64,000 bases of DNA from Chloroflexota bacterium (GTDB lineage Bacteria > Chloroflexota > Anaerolineae > Anaerolineales > Villigracilaceae), in assembly GCA_021824575.1 (NCBI GenBank), contig JAKAKJ010000006.1, forward strand, positions 1 through 64,000, given 5' to 3'. The position numbers and the translations under genes were made by a program. How positions within the stretch are numbered: the stretch's first letter is position 1; the number at the start of each line of letters is the position of its first letter. The notes beneath the pieces are model-generated. The model ran no database searches. It saw nothing but the letters and a program-made list of their open reading frames with translations, and was not told the DNA's origin. Below are positions 1 through 6,894 of this stretch, in pieces.

Positions 1-105
1 GAACGCTGGGTCGGCACTGGTATCCTCGTCGCCAATCTGGTTATCATTGCGCGGGCACTATCCAAACGCCACCGCAAACGACAAAATGTTAAAGTTCAAA
101 CTTGA
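1..105 (+). CDS. C-terminal end of a probable transposase (partial)
   Basis: An open frame enters from the left edge and stops at TGA 103-105, giving 34 residues beginning ERWVGTGILVANLV and ending in a basic stretch (SKRHRKRQ). I recall this kind of ending, a hydrophobic helix after E-R-W-V-G followed by basic residues, from C-termini of DDE transposases of chromosomal insertion sequences. Too little is visible to name the family. It lies 16 bp from the point where the neighbouring nuclease gene is cut short, so an insertion sequence probably ends between 105 and 121. The call is an inference from a short tail; an unrelated basic protein is possible. Confidence 0.35.
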   Translation, partial: ERWVGTGILVANLVIIARALSKRHRKRQNVKVQT

Positions 106-120
106 GTTTTCCGACACGAA

Positions 121-930
121 CTAGCTAACATCGGTTTGCTGTAAAGTCATTACAAACCCAACGAACAACCCATCTTGTTCTTCGACAGGTTCAACAACAA
201 CTATGTCAGGAGGAACTTCAGCAACGACGGGAATTTCTGGCAAAGGAACTGGAATAGCGGGTTGATATGGAGCATTTGTAACGGGAACTCTGGCAAATGG
301 TTTGAACCCTTTTGCCCTTTTTCCTCGTTCTTTCTCTTGGCTTTTCCTCTCTTTTCGTTCCTTCTTCACTTGGCTTTCAGTAGGCAGATAATCGTTATCT
401 CGCAAATCGTTTAGAAATGGCAGACTTGCTTGAATTGCACATCCTGTCGAAGGGTCTGCCCAATAGTCAAGGTAAGAAATAATCTCATCATATTGGCGTC
501 TATCTTCGATATTCCGAAAATCTAGACTTACGCGAAGGAAAGCCTCGTAATTTGTAAACAAGCCGCCCTCAGTAAGATTGCCCGACCCCACAATGAAATC
601 CGCGCTTTGGCCATTCGCAAAAAGATAAACCTTCGGATGAAAAGTGGAAGAATTCTCGTTATGGAAAATCCACATTTCAGAATTTTCACCAATCGCGTCA
701 AGTAGATTTAACAGTCCTTCATAAGTGGTGACTCCATTGTCAATTCCCACAGATATTTTGGATATTCCCCTTTGTCGAAAATCGGAAAGTAAACTGTAAA
801 TATGTTTGACGCCAGAATTTTTCACAAATGCAACGGAGGCTCTGAAGAGAGTCCATCCTTCGTTTTGAAGGTTGTCAATAAGGTAGTCGCCCAATCGAAA
901 TTGTCCTAATGGTTGTGCAATGAAATCCAT
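121..930 (-). CDS. PLD-superfamily nuclease-like protein, probably 3'-truncated
   Basis: 269 residues from the ATG at 930, chosen because GGAG lies 5-8 nt upstream; in-frame codons further upstream belong to another gene remnant. Around residues 95-125 is a phospholipase D (HKD-type) half-site: HPKVYLF, then an acidic position and GSGNLTEGGL. This arrangement is typical of restriction-type PLD nucleases and helicase-associated PLD proteins. A Lys/Arg/Glu-rich segment (about 190-215) and a Pro/Val-rich linker follow. The frame then stops right after FVMTLQQTDVS, which looks like the start of the second domain such proteins usually carry. Loss of that domain fits truncation by the mobile element at 1-105. 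The product would have one HKD half and might work as a dimer or be inactive. Its neighbours are toxin-antitoxin and TIR remnants, so a defence role is likely but inferred. Confidence 0.65.
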   Translation of the reverse strand: MDFIAQPLGQFRLGDYLIDNLQNEGWTLFRASVAFVKNSGVKHIYSLLSDFRQRGISKISVGIDNGVTTYEGLLNLLDAIGENSEMWIFHNENSSTFHPKVYLFANGQSADFIVGSGNLTEGGLFTNYEAFLRVSLDFRNIEDRRQYDEIISYLDYWADPSTGCAIQASLPFLNDLRDNDYLPTESQVKKERKERKSQEKERGKRAKGFKPFARVPVTNAPYQPAIPVPLPEIPVVAEVPPDIVVVEPVEEQDGLFVGFVMTLQQTDVS

Positions 931-1000
931 TTTTTCTCCATCAACTTTTGACGGTATGAGATGCTTAGCCGGGAAAAAGCTTTTCTTTATCGAGCCACGC

Positions 1001-1018
1001 GTACTCTTCGAGTATGAT
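1001..1018. repeat. 18-bp hairpin insert, type A
   Basis: GTACTCTTCGAGTATGAT: a perfect 5-bp stem (TACTC/GAGTA) around loop TTC, with tail TGAT and then AT. The same 18 bases occur at 1939-1956 in the other TIR fragment but at a different position in the gene. Removing it restores the TIR reading frame and motif (DGVD-A-WLDKE). Confidence 0.75.
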
Positions 1019-1075
1019 ATCCACGCCATCTTTGACGAGTCGGTTATATAAGGCGCGAACGGCGGCCGCGTCGCT

Positions 1076-1093
1076 GTCCCGCAAGGGGATGAT
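1076..1093. repeat. 18-bp hairpin insert, type B
   Basis: GTCCCGCAAGGGGATGAT: stem TCCC/GGGA with a short loop and the same ATGAT tail as type A. A copy with one base change lies at 1900-1917 in the opposite orientation. It is inserted in frame after CHAH of TIR fragment 1. Confidence 0.7.
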
Positions 1094-1223
1094 ATGGGCG
1101 TGGCAGAGAAAAACTTTGAGAGGGCGTTTAGTTTCGGGCATGGAGTTTCCCACTGTTCGGCATAACAAAATTATACGACCAAAAATGAAAAGGCTGGTCC
1201 AAAAATGGGCCGGATTTTTTTGA

Positions 1224-1556
1224 TTACAGTAACTTTTCCAATTCAGGAACCAAAGGCGGCAAATCATTTTGAATGGTATCCCACATCAGTTTCTCGTCAA
1301 CTTTAAAATAGACATGCACAATGCGATTGCGCATGGCGCGCATCAGGCTCCATGGGATTGTCGTATATTTTTCTTCAACTTCTTCGGGGATTTGATTTGC
1401 CGCTTCACCGATAATGATGAAATTCATCTCAACGGCACGGACGGCTTTATCGTCCTCTTTGAAGGTTGCATAATTCATGCCGCGCGTAAACTTTTGGATT
1501 TCGGCAATGGCTTCCAAAATGTCGCGAATACGGTCTTGCCAGCCTCTAGGCGACAC
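1224..1556 (-). CDS. hepT: HepT-like HEPN toxin (first MntA-HepT module)
   Basis: 110 residues, the usual size of HepT (formerly DUF86). The HEPN ribonuclease motif R-x4-H is seen as RNRIVH near residue 80, followed by V-Y, the conserved H-x-Y arrangement of the family. In characterised HepT/MntA pairs the HEPN protein is an RNase toxin and the partner nucleotidyltransferase silences it by adding AMP to the tyrosine near this motif. The start overlaps the end of the upstream mntA-like gene by 11 bp, so the two are translationally coupled. The antitoxin-toxin pair is bordered on both sides by TIR fragments. Both key residues are intact, so the toxin is probably functional. Confidence 0.85.
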   Translation of the reverse strand: MSPRGWQDRIRDILEAIAEIQKFTRGMNYATFKEDDKAVRAVEMNFIIIGEAANQIPEEVEEKYTTIPWSLMRAMRNRIVHVYFKVDEKLMWDTIQNDLPPLVPELEKLL

Positions 1557-1839
1557 GGATCAATTCCCCCATCACACGATCTTTTATATAAGGCTTTAAA
1601 CTATCTGGAGTTCCCAAGTCAACGGGACAACCTAGCAATTTTTCGAGATAATCCTGTAAGGCGAACAAGCCAAAATATCCGACAGGACGGTTGAACTCCA
1701 CCAGCAAATCCACGTCACTGGTGGGAGTTGCTTCGTTACGTGCAACAGAACCAAACAGCAACAAGGACTTAACGCCAAATTGTTTTGTCAACTCAGCATT
1801 TTTTTGTTTCAAGATTTGGAGAACTACATCCTGCTTCAT
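1546..1839 (-). CDS. mntA: MntA-like minimal nucleotidyltransferase antitoxin (first module)
   Basis: 97 residues with the nucleotidyltransferase signature G-S-x10-D-x-D (GSVARNEATPTSDVDLLVEF, residues about 30-50) and the C-terminal pattern DLGTPDSLKPYIKDRV typical of minimal nucleotidyltransferases. The established role of the family is AMPylation of the cognate HepT toxin. It starts at ATG 1839 and has no obvious Shine-Dalgarno sequence. A TATAAT-like box (TATAATATTTGATATG, read on the minus strand) lies close to the start, suggesting a very short or absent leader. It is the first gene of a two-gene unit with hepT. Family assignment is firm; the modification target is inferred from relatives. 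Confidence 0.85.
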   Translation of the reverse strand: MKQDVVLQILKQKNAELTKQFGVKSLLLFGSVARNEATPTSDVDLLVEFNRPVGYFGLFALQDYLEKLLGCPVDLGTPDSLKPYIKDRVMGELIRVA

Positions 1840-1899
1840 ATCAAATATTATACGTCAATCCGCACCGTCTTTTATCAGCCGGTCATATAAGGCGCGTAT

Positions 1900-1917
1900 A
1901 TCATCCCCTTGTGGGAC
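1900..1917. repeat. 18-bp hairpin insert, type B (inverted copy)
   Basis: ATCATCCCCTTGTGGGAC is the reverse complement of the insert at 1076-1093 apart from one base. It interrupts TIR fragment 2 between AAV and RALYDRL without changing the frame. Confidence 0.7.
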
Positions 1918-1938
1918 GGCAGCCGCGTCGCTGTGTAC

Positions 1939-1956
1939 GTACTCTTCGAGTATGAT
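1939..1956. repeat. 18-bp hairpin insert, type A (second copy)
   Basis: Identical over 18 bases to 1001-1018 and in the same orientation, but placed after the CH of the TIR motif rather than after DGVD. Removing it leaves C-H-V-H-S-D, matching the C-H-A-H-S-D expected from fragment 1. Confidence 0.75.
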
Positions 1957-2052
1957 ATGGCATAAAAGGACTTTGAGAGGGCGTTTAGTTTCGGATATAA
2001 AGTTTCCCGCCGAAATGATATAACTGAATTATACGAGCGTTTTGCCGTGTTG

Positions 2053-2058
2053 TATAAT
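2053..2058 (+). promoter_or_regulatory. -10 box of second mntA, leaderless geometry
   Basis: TATAAT ends 7 nt before the ATG at 2066, which puts the expected transcription start at the start codon itself. No Shine-Dalgarno sequence is present between them. No good -35 is seen. Confidence 0.55.
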
Positions 2059-2065
2059 CAAAGCG

Positions 2066-2356
2066 ATGACGCGCAGGACTGTTATTTCCCGCATTCGTAA
2101 GCACCGCGCTCAACTAACCAAGTTGGGCGTAAAGTCGTTGTCTATTTTTGGTTCGGTCGCGCGCGGCGAGCAGCGTCCCGATAGCGATGTGGACATCCTT
2201 GTTGAATTCAAAGGCCGCGCTACCTTTGATCGTTACATGGACACAAAATTCTATTTGGAAGATTTACTTGGGTGCAAAGTGGATTTGGTTACGCCGAAAG
2301 CTATCAAGCCGCGAATGAAACCATACATCATGCAGGATTTAGTCCATGTCGCGTGA
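2066..2356 (+). CDS. mntA: MntA-like minimal nucleotidyltransferase antitoxin (second module)
   Basis: 96 residues from ATG 2066. A TTG at 2042 in the same frame lies upstream of the -10 box and was rejected as start. The G-S-x10-D-x-D signature is GSVARGEQRPDSDVDILVEF (about residues 28-47), and the C-terminus has the family pattern DLVTPKAIKPRMKPYI. It shares the family of the first module but is clearly diverged from it in sequence, so this is a second independent module rather than a fresh duplicate. It overlaps the following hepT by 11 bp. Expected role: AMP transfer onto the partner HEPN toxin, by analogy with characterised MntA proteins. Confidence 0.85.
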   Translation: MTRRTVISRIRKHRAQLTKLGVKSLSIFGSVARGEQRPDSDVDILVEFKGRATFDRYMDTKFYLEDLLGCKVDLVTPKAIKPRMKPYIMQDLVHVA

Positions 2357-2684
2357 CGAGACATTTTATCTTGAAGATATACAAGAATGTTGTGAAAAAG
2401 TTTTGAGATTCACCAAAGGGATGACATACAAAGATTTTTCGCATGATGAATTGCATTTCGATGCAGTCCTACGCAATTTGGAGATTATCGGTGAAGCCGT
2501 AAAGAACATTTCTGAAGAAACGCGGCAAAAATATTCGCAAGTCAAATGGCGGAAAATTGCTGGTTTTCGCGACGTTGTCGCACATGAATATTTTGGGGTT
2601 AATGCCGAGACCGTATGGGATATTATTGAAAATGAGATACCGTCCTTGTTGGCAGCAGTAAAAATCATGCTTGAGAATAAATAG
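2346..2684 (+). CDS. hepT: HepT-like HEPN toxin (second module)
   Basis: 112 residues with the HEPN motif RDVVAH followed by E-Y-F near residue 80, matching R-x4-H-x-Y of HepT toxins. The start ATG at 2346 lies inside the end of mntA (11-bp overlap), the normal coupling in this family. Helical composition and length agree with HepT. It probably cleaves RNA when not silenced by its partner. The divergent neighbour at 1224-1839 encodes the same type of pair, so cross-talk between antitoxins is possible but unknown. Confidence 0.85.
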   Translation: MSRDETFYLEDIQECCEKVLRFTKGMTYKDFSHDELHFDAVLRNLEIIGEAVKNISEETRQKYSQVKWRKIAGFRDVVAHEYFGVNAETVWDIIENEIPSLLAAVKIMLENK

Positions 2685-2770
2685 CTGGCGAGACAACTCA
2701 TGCTTCTTCCAGTTTGCATCATAGATGCTAAGCACTGGTAAAACGGTTTTGCTGGGAGGACGGCCCAACC

Positions 2771-4237
2771 ATGAAGCAAACTTCCATTGCCAATTACATC
2801 CTTCCTCGCATGCGGGATATTCTGTTCCTGCTCGTGTTCGCGGCCGCGCTGGCTGCAGGCTGGCGCACGCTGAACTCAGACGGCGACCTGCCGCGCCATC
2901 TGCTCATGGGACAGGTGATCGTCCAAACGCATTCCATTCCACGTACCGAATTATTTACTTACGTGAGCGAGGGCCAGCCCTACGTGGTCAATGAGTGGCT
3001 GGCAGACGTGATCTACTATCTTTCATATGAAGTACTGGGCTTGAAAGGAGTCGTTTTCCTCACAGCCATTTTGTTCGCTTTCGCCTTTTATGTATTGTAT
3101 TCGGCACTATGCTCAAAATTCGAAGAACGACTCCTGATATTTTTTCTTATGTTGTGGGGCGCACTCAACGTCTATCAGCATTTGATTGCAAGACCTCATC
3201 TGTTCTCCGTACTTTTCCTGGCAATCTGGCTGACGCTCGCCGATCGAATAAGCCGCGGACAGAAAATGTATCTTTGGATTCTGCCCATCCTGATGATTGT
3301 ATGGTGCAATCTCCATCCGGAATTCATTTCCGGCTTCCTGGTGCTTATCGCTTATATGGCCGGCTGGCTTTGGGACTATATCTTCCATCGTGAGACTGCT
3401 GATCCAATCGTTATTCGGAACTTGATCGCAACGTTTGTTCTCTCCCTGGTTGCCAGCTTGATCAATCCTTTTGGACTGCGTGCCTGGGGGGTTACTCTCA
3501 GTTATGTTGGCAACACAAGCCTGATGTCCGTCATCAACGATACGAGAGCGCCCGATTTCTCCAGTGTGGCATACCTGTCAGAATTTCTGCTGATCTTGGC
3601 ATCGATACTTGTGCTCGCTCTAAAAAAAGGAAAACTTCCCACCGGAGAGGCATTTTTGATCGTGGGGTTCACTGCATTGGCAATGACATCCGGGCGCAAT
3701 ATTCATCTGTATGGCATCGTAGCACCATTTGTTCTGGCCGGCCCCTTCATAGAAATTCTGGACAGTGGCATCCAAAGAAAGATTACCGATGCAGTTGCAA
3801 AAATCGAAAGACAGTTAAAGGGAGCTATCTGGCCCATTGCCACAGTAATCATATTTTTTGCTCTGTTGGTTTTCGGAACAATCGGAAAAGATTATTTTAT
3901 TGATCCGAAGCTTTTTCCCGTGAATGCCGTGCAATGGCTGAAAGCTCACCCGCAACAAGGACACATGTTCAATGACTACGCATGGGGCGGTTATATTGTC
4001 TGGCGTTTATGGCCATCGCAAAAGGACTTTATAGACGGCAAATCCGACTTGACTGGCGATGCGACAAAACTCTATGGCACCATAGCAATGCTGGAACCCG
4101 GCTGGCAGGATGCCTTGAAACAATATGGGATTCAATGGGTGGTCGTGACCCCGGACTCCGCGTTGAGCAAGGAATTGATCAAGGACGGTTGGCAAATTCT
4201 CTATCAAGATCAAGTCGCCATTATTCTCCATCAATGA
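2771..4237 (+). CDS. Polytopic membrane protein, GT-C-like
   Basis: 488 residues with about 10-12 hydrophobic segments and a soluble C-terminal domain of roughly 110 residues (from NAVQWLKAHP onward). After the first membrane helix comes D-G-D-L-P-R-H, then IPRTELFTYVSEG and NEWLADVIYYL. This extracytoplasmic acidic loop resembles the first loop of GT-C-fold glycosyltransferases and of uncharacterised relatives common in Chloroflexota. The C-terminal part (MFNDYAWGGYIVWRLWP, then DGKSDLTGD) is a recurrent feature of that uncharacterised family. GGGAGGA lies about 10 nt upstream of the ATG. A glycosyl or lipid-linked sugar transferase role is a guess from topology. The gene ends 19 bp before the next start, but the next gene seems to have its own promoter. 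Confidence 0.6.
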   Translation: MKQTSIANYILPRMRDILFLLVFAAALAAGWRTLNSDGDLPRHLLMGQVIVQTHSIPRTELFTYVSEGQPYVVNEWLADVIYYLSYEVLGLKGVVFLTAILFAFAFYVLYSALCSKFEERLLIFFLMLWGALNVYQHLIARPHLFSVLFLAIWLTLADRISRGQKMYLWILPILMIVWCNLHPEFISGFLVLIAYMAGWLWDYIFHRETADPIVIRNLIATFVLSLVASLINPFGLRAWGVTLSYVGNTSLMSVINDTRAPDFSSVAYLSEFLLILASILVLALKKGKLPTGEAFLIVGFTALAMTSGRNIHLYGIVAPFVLAGPFIEILDSGIQRKITDAVAKIERQLKGAIWPIATVIIFFALLVFGTIGKDYFIDPKLFPVNAVQWLKAHPQQGHMFNDYAWGGYIVWRLWPSQKDFIDGKSDLTGDATKLYGTIAMLEPGWQDALKQYGIQWVVVTPDSALSKELIKDGWQILYQDQVAIILHQ

Positions 4238-4241
4238 TGGA

Positions 4242-4247
4242 TATAAT
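4242..4247 (+). promoter_or_regulatory. -10 box of the flavoprotein gene, near-leaderless
   Basis: TATAAT lies 9 nt before ATG 4257, leaving at most a couple of untranslated bases. No Shine-Dalgarno sequence is visible. Confidence 0.5.
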
Positions 4248-4256
4248 CGTTGCCTA

Positions 4257-5549
4257 ATGCAATTCGATATTCTGATTATTGGTGCAGGCCCCTCCGGACT
4301 TTCAACAGCTCTGCATCTCGCCAAACATGCCCCGCATCTTACGGACCGAATCCTGATTCTCGAAAAGGAACATCACCCGCGTCTGAAGCTTTGCGCGGGC
4401 GGATTGACCGCCGACGCGGAGATCACTCTCCAGCGCCTCGGTCTCGACGTGAGCGAGATTCCGCACGTGGACGCGTCCGCCGCGCATTTGGATTTCGCGG
4501 GCAAAGGCTTGACCATTTCGATACCAAATAAACATGCCCTTCGAATCATTCGGCGCAATGAATTCGACGCGTGGCTGGCAAATAAAACAAGGGATAAGGG
4601 AATAGAGATTAGAGAAAATGTAACTGTAAAGAATGTCCAACCGCGCGATGATTGTGTAGTTGTTGAAACTGATGCAGGAACATTCACCGCGCAAATCGTC
4701 GTCGGTGCAGATGGCTCGAACGGAATCACGCGGCGATGTATTCTTCCCAACGAAGCAATCCACACGGCGCGCGTGCTGGAAATAATCGCCCCCGAGCAGG
4801 ATGTCATTGCGAGGAGCATCGCGCTGAGCGGAGCGACCACCGGGAGCGAAGTCGAAGCCACTGCAACGCGGCAATCTACAACTAAACAGGAGATTGCCTC
4901 AAGCGGGGTTCCGGTACACTCGCTCCGCTCGTTACTCAACCACCATTCTCGCAACGACACACACAAATCAGAAGACGCCTATTTCGATTTCTTCCCCGTG
5001 CCAGACGGTATCGCTGGATACACATGGGACTTCCCTACTCAAATCAACGGCGAGCCGAAGCGCTGTTGGGGAATCTACGACACGAATGTTTTGGCATACC
5101 AGAAACGTCCCGCACTCAAAGAGCCATTGGCAGAAGAAATGAAACGCCATGGCTTTGATTTGAGCGCTTACGAAATCAAGGGTCATCCGATTCGCTGGTT
5201 CAGTCCGTTCAACCAATTTGCTGTGCCGCGCGTGATCCTCGTCGGCGACGCGGCAGGCGCAGACGGAATCTTCGGCGAAGGAATCAGCATCGCATTGGGA
5301 TCAGGATTGATCGCGGCAAAGGCTATTCGAGATGCAATTGCTAAAAACGATTTTTCATTCCGCGATTATCGCAGGCGAATTCTGCTCAGTCCGCTTGGGC
5401 AGGCATTGACCATCCGCACAGGCATCACGCACATTCTTTATCATCTGCATTGGGCATGGTTCCAGAAGTTTTTCTGGCGCGTCTTTAAGCCTGTGGTTGC
5501 CGCAACCGCATGGTTATTTGTTTTGAATTGGGCAAAACGACTGAGATGA
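4257..5549 (+). CDS. Geranylgeranyl-reductase-family FAD oxidoreductase with internal repeat insert
   Basis: 430 residues. The N-terminus has the Rossmann dinucleotide site IIGAGPSGLSTALHL, then LILEK and the family hallmark LKLCAGGLT. A second FAD-binding segment LVGDAAGADGIFGEGI lies near residues 325-340. The family (GGR, UbiH-like fold) reduces prenyl chains of archaeal or chlorophyll-type lipids and related substrates; the substrate here is unknown. The aromatic motif YFDFFPVPDGIAGYTWDFP is normal for the family. Just before it, residues 183-234 are encoded by a 156-bp palindromic genomic repeat read in frame, lengthening a surface region with low-complexity sequence (RSIALSGATTGSEVEA...). 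The protein probably still folds. A further copy of the repeat lies directly after the stop codon. Confidence 0.8.
   Translation: MQFDILIIGAGPSGLSTALHLAKHAPHLTDRILILEKEHHPRLKLCAGGLTADAEITLQRLGLDVSEIPHVDASAAHLDFAGKGLTISIPNKHALRIIRRNEFDAWLANKTRDKGIEIRENVTVKNVQPRDDCVVVETDAGTFTAQIVVGADGSNGITRRCILPNEAIHTARVLEIIAPEQDVIARSIALSGATTGSEVEATATRQSTTKQEIASSGVPVHSLRSLLNHHSRNDTHKSEDAYFDFFPVPDGIAGYTWDFPTQINGEPKRCWGIYDTNVLAYQKRPALKEPLAEEMKRHGFDLSAYEIKGHPIRWFSPFNQFAVPRVILVGDAAGADGIFGEGISIALGSGLIAAKAIRDAIAKNDFSFRDYRRRILLSPLGQALTIRTGITHILYHLHWAWFQKFFWRVFKPVVAATAWLFVLNWAKRLR
4803..4958. repeat. 156-bp palindromic repeat inserted in frame in a coding gene
   Basis: Ends are GTCATTGCGAGGAG (4803-4816) and CTCGCAACGAC (4948-4958). 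The inner arms GGCAATCT and GAGATTGCC are also present. The same ends and arms occur at 5558-5635, 39863-39944 and 45730-45829. Length 156 = 52 codons, so the frame is kept. Confidence 0.75.
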
Positions 5550-5557
5550 GCGCGCAT

Positions 5558-5635
5558 GTCATTGCGAGGAGCCGCGCAGCGACGGCGCGGCAATCTCAAC
5601 TAAATGGAGATTGCTCCGCTTGCGCTCGCAATGAC
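5558..5635. repeat. Palindromic intergenic repeat (GTCATTGCGAG family)
   Basis: 78 bp with outer arms GTCATTGCGAGGAGC / GCTCGCAATGAC and inner arms GGCAATCTC / GAGATTGC. It fills the gap between the convergent flavoprotein and recO genes, where its hairpin could stop transcription from both sides. Confidence 0.8.
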
Positions 5636-5636
5636 A

Positions 5637-6398
5637 TTACGCTTTTATTCTTTTCAGAAACCCTGGCGTGTTCAATTCCCGCTCGAGCAGATAAGTGAAA
5701 TAGCCCTGCATCAGACTCTCCGCCTCCTTCTGGACCTCGAGGCTGGGGCGTGCGCGGGACGCATCCGCGTAGCTGGAGCGTTGGAAGTGACGCAAATATT
5801 TAAGAGTCTCCATCGAGATGGACGAAAGATTCGGCAGGCCCCTCCCGCAAATCGGGCAAATGACTCCGCCCGCGCTGAACGAGAGGAATTGATCTTCGGC
5901 GATGATCTCGCGTCCGCAGTTGGCGCACTCGAAGAGCTTCGGGCGGAATCCCAAATTGTCGAGCAGGCGAATCTCATAATAACGGAGGGCCAGCCACGGG
6001 TCCGATTTTGAAGCGAGGCGGGACAACGTCTCCGTCAGCAAACGGAAGAGAGTCGGATTCTCCGTCTCATCCTCATAAGTAAACCGGTCCACTAATTCGA
6101 TCACGTACGACGCATGCCCGGTCAGAATCAAATCTTCGCGCAAAGGCTGATATGACTCGATGGTGTCAGCCTGCGTGACGATGAACAGATCGCGGCCCCT
6201 CGCAAGTTGAAGTTTGACCTGGGTGAATGGCTCCAGATGCCCGGCCTTGCGCGAAGTGATTTTGCGCGCACCTTTGACGATGGCGCGCGTTTTTCCAAGC
6301 TGGCGTGTATATAGAGTCAACAGACGGTCGGCCTCGCCGTAATCGGTGTGGCGCAGGACAACCGCTTCTACGCGCAGAGAACGTTCGGGACGAGGCAT
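5637..6398 (-). CDS. recO: DNA repair protein RecO
   Basis: 253 residues, the normal length. The N-terminal OB-fold segment (RSLRVEAVVLRHTDYGEADRLL) and GARKITSRKAGHLEPF are characteristic. A zinc site is seen as CANCG (about residue 160) and CPICG (about 184). RecO works in the RecFOR pathway, loading RecA on SSB-coated single-stranded DNA. It is the last gene of a minus-strand row glmU-cdd-recO. The 52-bp gap to cdd is filled by a 7-bp-periodic repeat. The ATG at 6398 has only a weak ribosome site (CTGGA). Its stop lies next to the palindromic repeat at 5558-5635. Confidence 0.93.
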   Translation of the reverse strand: MPRPERSLRVEAVVLRHTDYGEADRLLTLYTRQLGKTRAIVKGARKITSRKAGHLEPFTQVKLQLARGRDLFIVTQADTIESYQPLREDLILTGHASYVIELVDRFTYEDETENPTLFRLLTETLSRLASKSDPWLALRYYEIRLLDNLGFRPKLFECANCGREIIAEDQFLSFSAGGVICPICGRGLPNLSSISMETLKYLRHFQRSSYADASRARPSLEVQKEAESLMQGYFTYLLERELNTPGFLKRIKA

Positions 6399-6411
6399 AA
6401 TGTTCCAGATA

Positions 6412-6454
6412 GATATTCGACAATTCGATACTCGATATTCGATGATCGAATTAT
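6412..6454. repeat. 7-bp-periodic repeat between cdd and recO
   Basis: Units GATATTC, GACAATTC (8 bp), GATACTC, GATATTC, GATGATC, GAATTAT follow one another. The block covers the stop codon of cdd (6451-6453) and most of the spacer to recO. Confidence 0.65.
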
Positions 6455-6858
6455 CGTTTCAAATCCTTCGGCGTGAACGCGCCGGGGAGAAGTTCGCCGA
6501 CGCTGGTTTTTTGAATCAGCTTTCCATTTGCATCGGCAATCAAAACAATCGTGTCCAGGCCGAATTCGGCCAACACCTGACGGCACGATCCGCAGGGCGA
6601 GCCGCCGTTTTCAGTCACAAGCGCGAGCACTTCAAATTCGCGTTCGCCCTCCGACACCGCTTTGAAGACGGCCACGCGCTCGGCACAAATCGTGACCGGA
6701 TAAGCGGCATTCTCGATGTTGACCCCGGCGTAGACGCGTCCAGTCTTTGTACGCAATACTGCGCCGACTGCATAATGGGAATAAGGAGTATAAGCGCGCC
6801 GCCGCGCTTCGTTGGCAAGTTCGATCAATTGTTTGTAGTCTTCACTGAGTCTGACCAT
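6451..6858 (-). CDS. cdd: Cytidine deaminase
   Basis: 135 residues from ATG 6858, preceded by AAGGG about 9 nt upstream; a TTG five codons earlier is less likely as start. The zinc/catalytic motif is CAERVA (about residue 50), with the second zinc motif PCGSCRQVL (about 87), as in tetrameric Cdd. It deaminates cytidine and deoxycytidine for pyrimidine salvage. YTPYSHYAVGAVL and NIENAAYP are the usual substrate-binding segments. It lies 36 bp downstream of glmU and upstream of recO on the same strand, suggesting one transcript. Confidence 0.95.
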   Translation of the reverse strand: MVRLSEDYKQLIELANEARRRAYTPYSHYAVGAVLRTKTGRVYAGVNIENAAYPVTICAERVAVFKAVSEGEREFEVLALVTENGGSPCGSCRQVLAEFGLDTIVLIADANGKLIQKTSVGELLPGAFTPKDLKR

Positions 6859-6894
6859 GCGCAAGCCCTTCAATGCAAATGATATAGCAGGCGA

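Larger units (their letters stand above)
965..1143 (-). pseudogene. TIR-domain gene fragment 1 (5' end only, with two 18-bp inserts)
   Basis: From ATG 1143 the frame reads a typical TIR-domain start (ETKRPLKVFLCHAH, later RALYNRLVKDGVD and WLDKEKLFPG) and then stops at 965, so only about 45 residues of a normally 130-residue TIR fold remain. Two in-frame blocks of six codons interrupt it: IIPLRD after CHAH and IILEEY after DGVD. Both correspond to 18-bp hairpin-forming DNA (1076-1093 and 1001-1018) and are absent from the equivalent place in the second fragment at 1855-1998. TIR domains act in NAD+ depletion or signalling in defence systems; this remnant cannot be functional. I call it a pseudogene from its truncation. 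Confidence 0.7.
1855..1998 (-). pseudogene. TIR-domain gene fragment 2 (start codon lost, two 18-bp inserts)
   Basis: Reading on the minus strand from 1998, the DNA encodes SETKRPLKVLLCH, then a block IILEEYV, HSDAAAV, a block PQGDDI, and RALYDRLIKDGAD before TGA at 1855-1857. It is paralogous to fragment 1 (965-1143), including about 35 bp upstream (AGTTTCCC and AATTATACGA motifs in both). The codon matching the start ATG is ATA here. The blocks are the type A (1939-1956) and type B (1900-1917) 18-bp hairpins, at positions different from those in fragment 1. Together the two fragments bracket the first MntA-HepT module like a direct duplication. Confidence 0.7.

Noticed and set aside
1269-1694. 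141-residue plus-strand frame across the first MntA-HepT pair
   Set aside because: Antisense to two overlapping genes with intact catalytic motifs; no support of its own.
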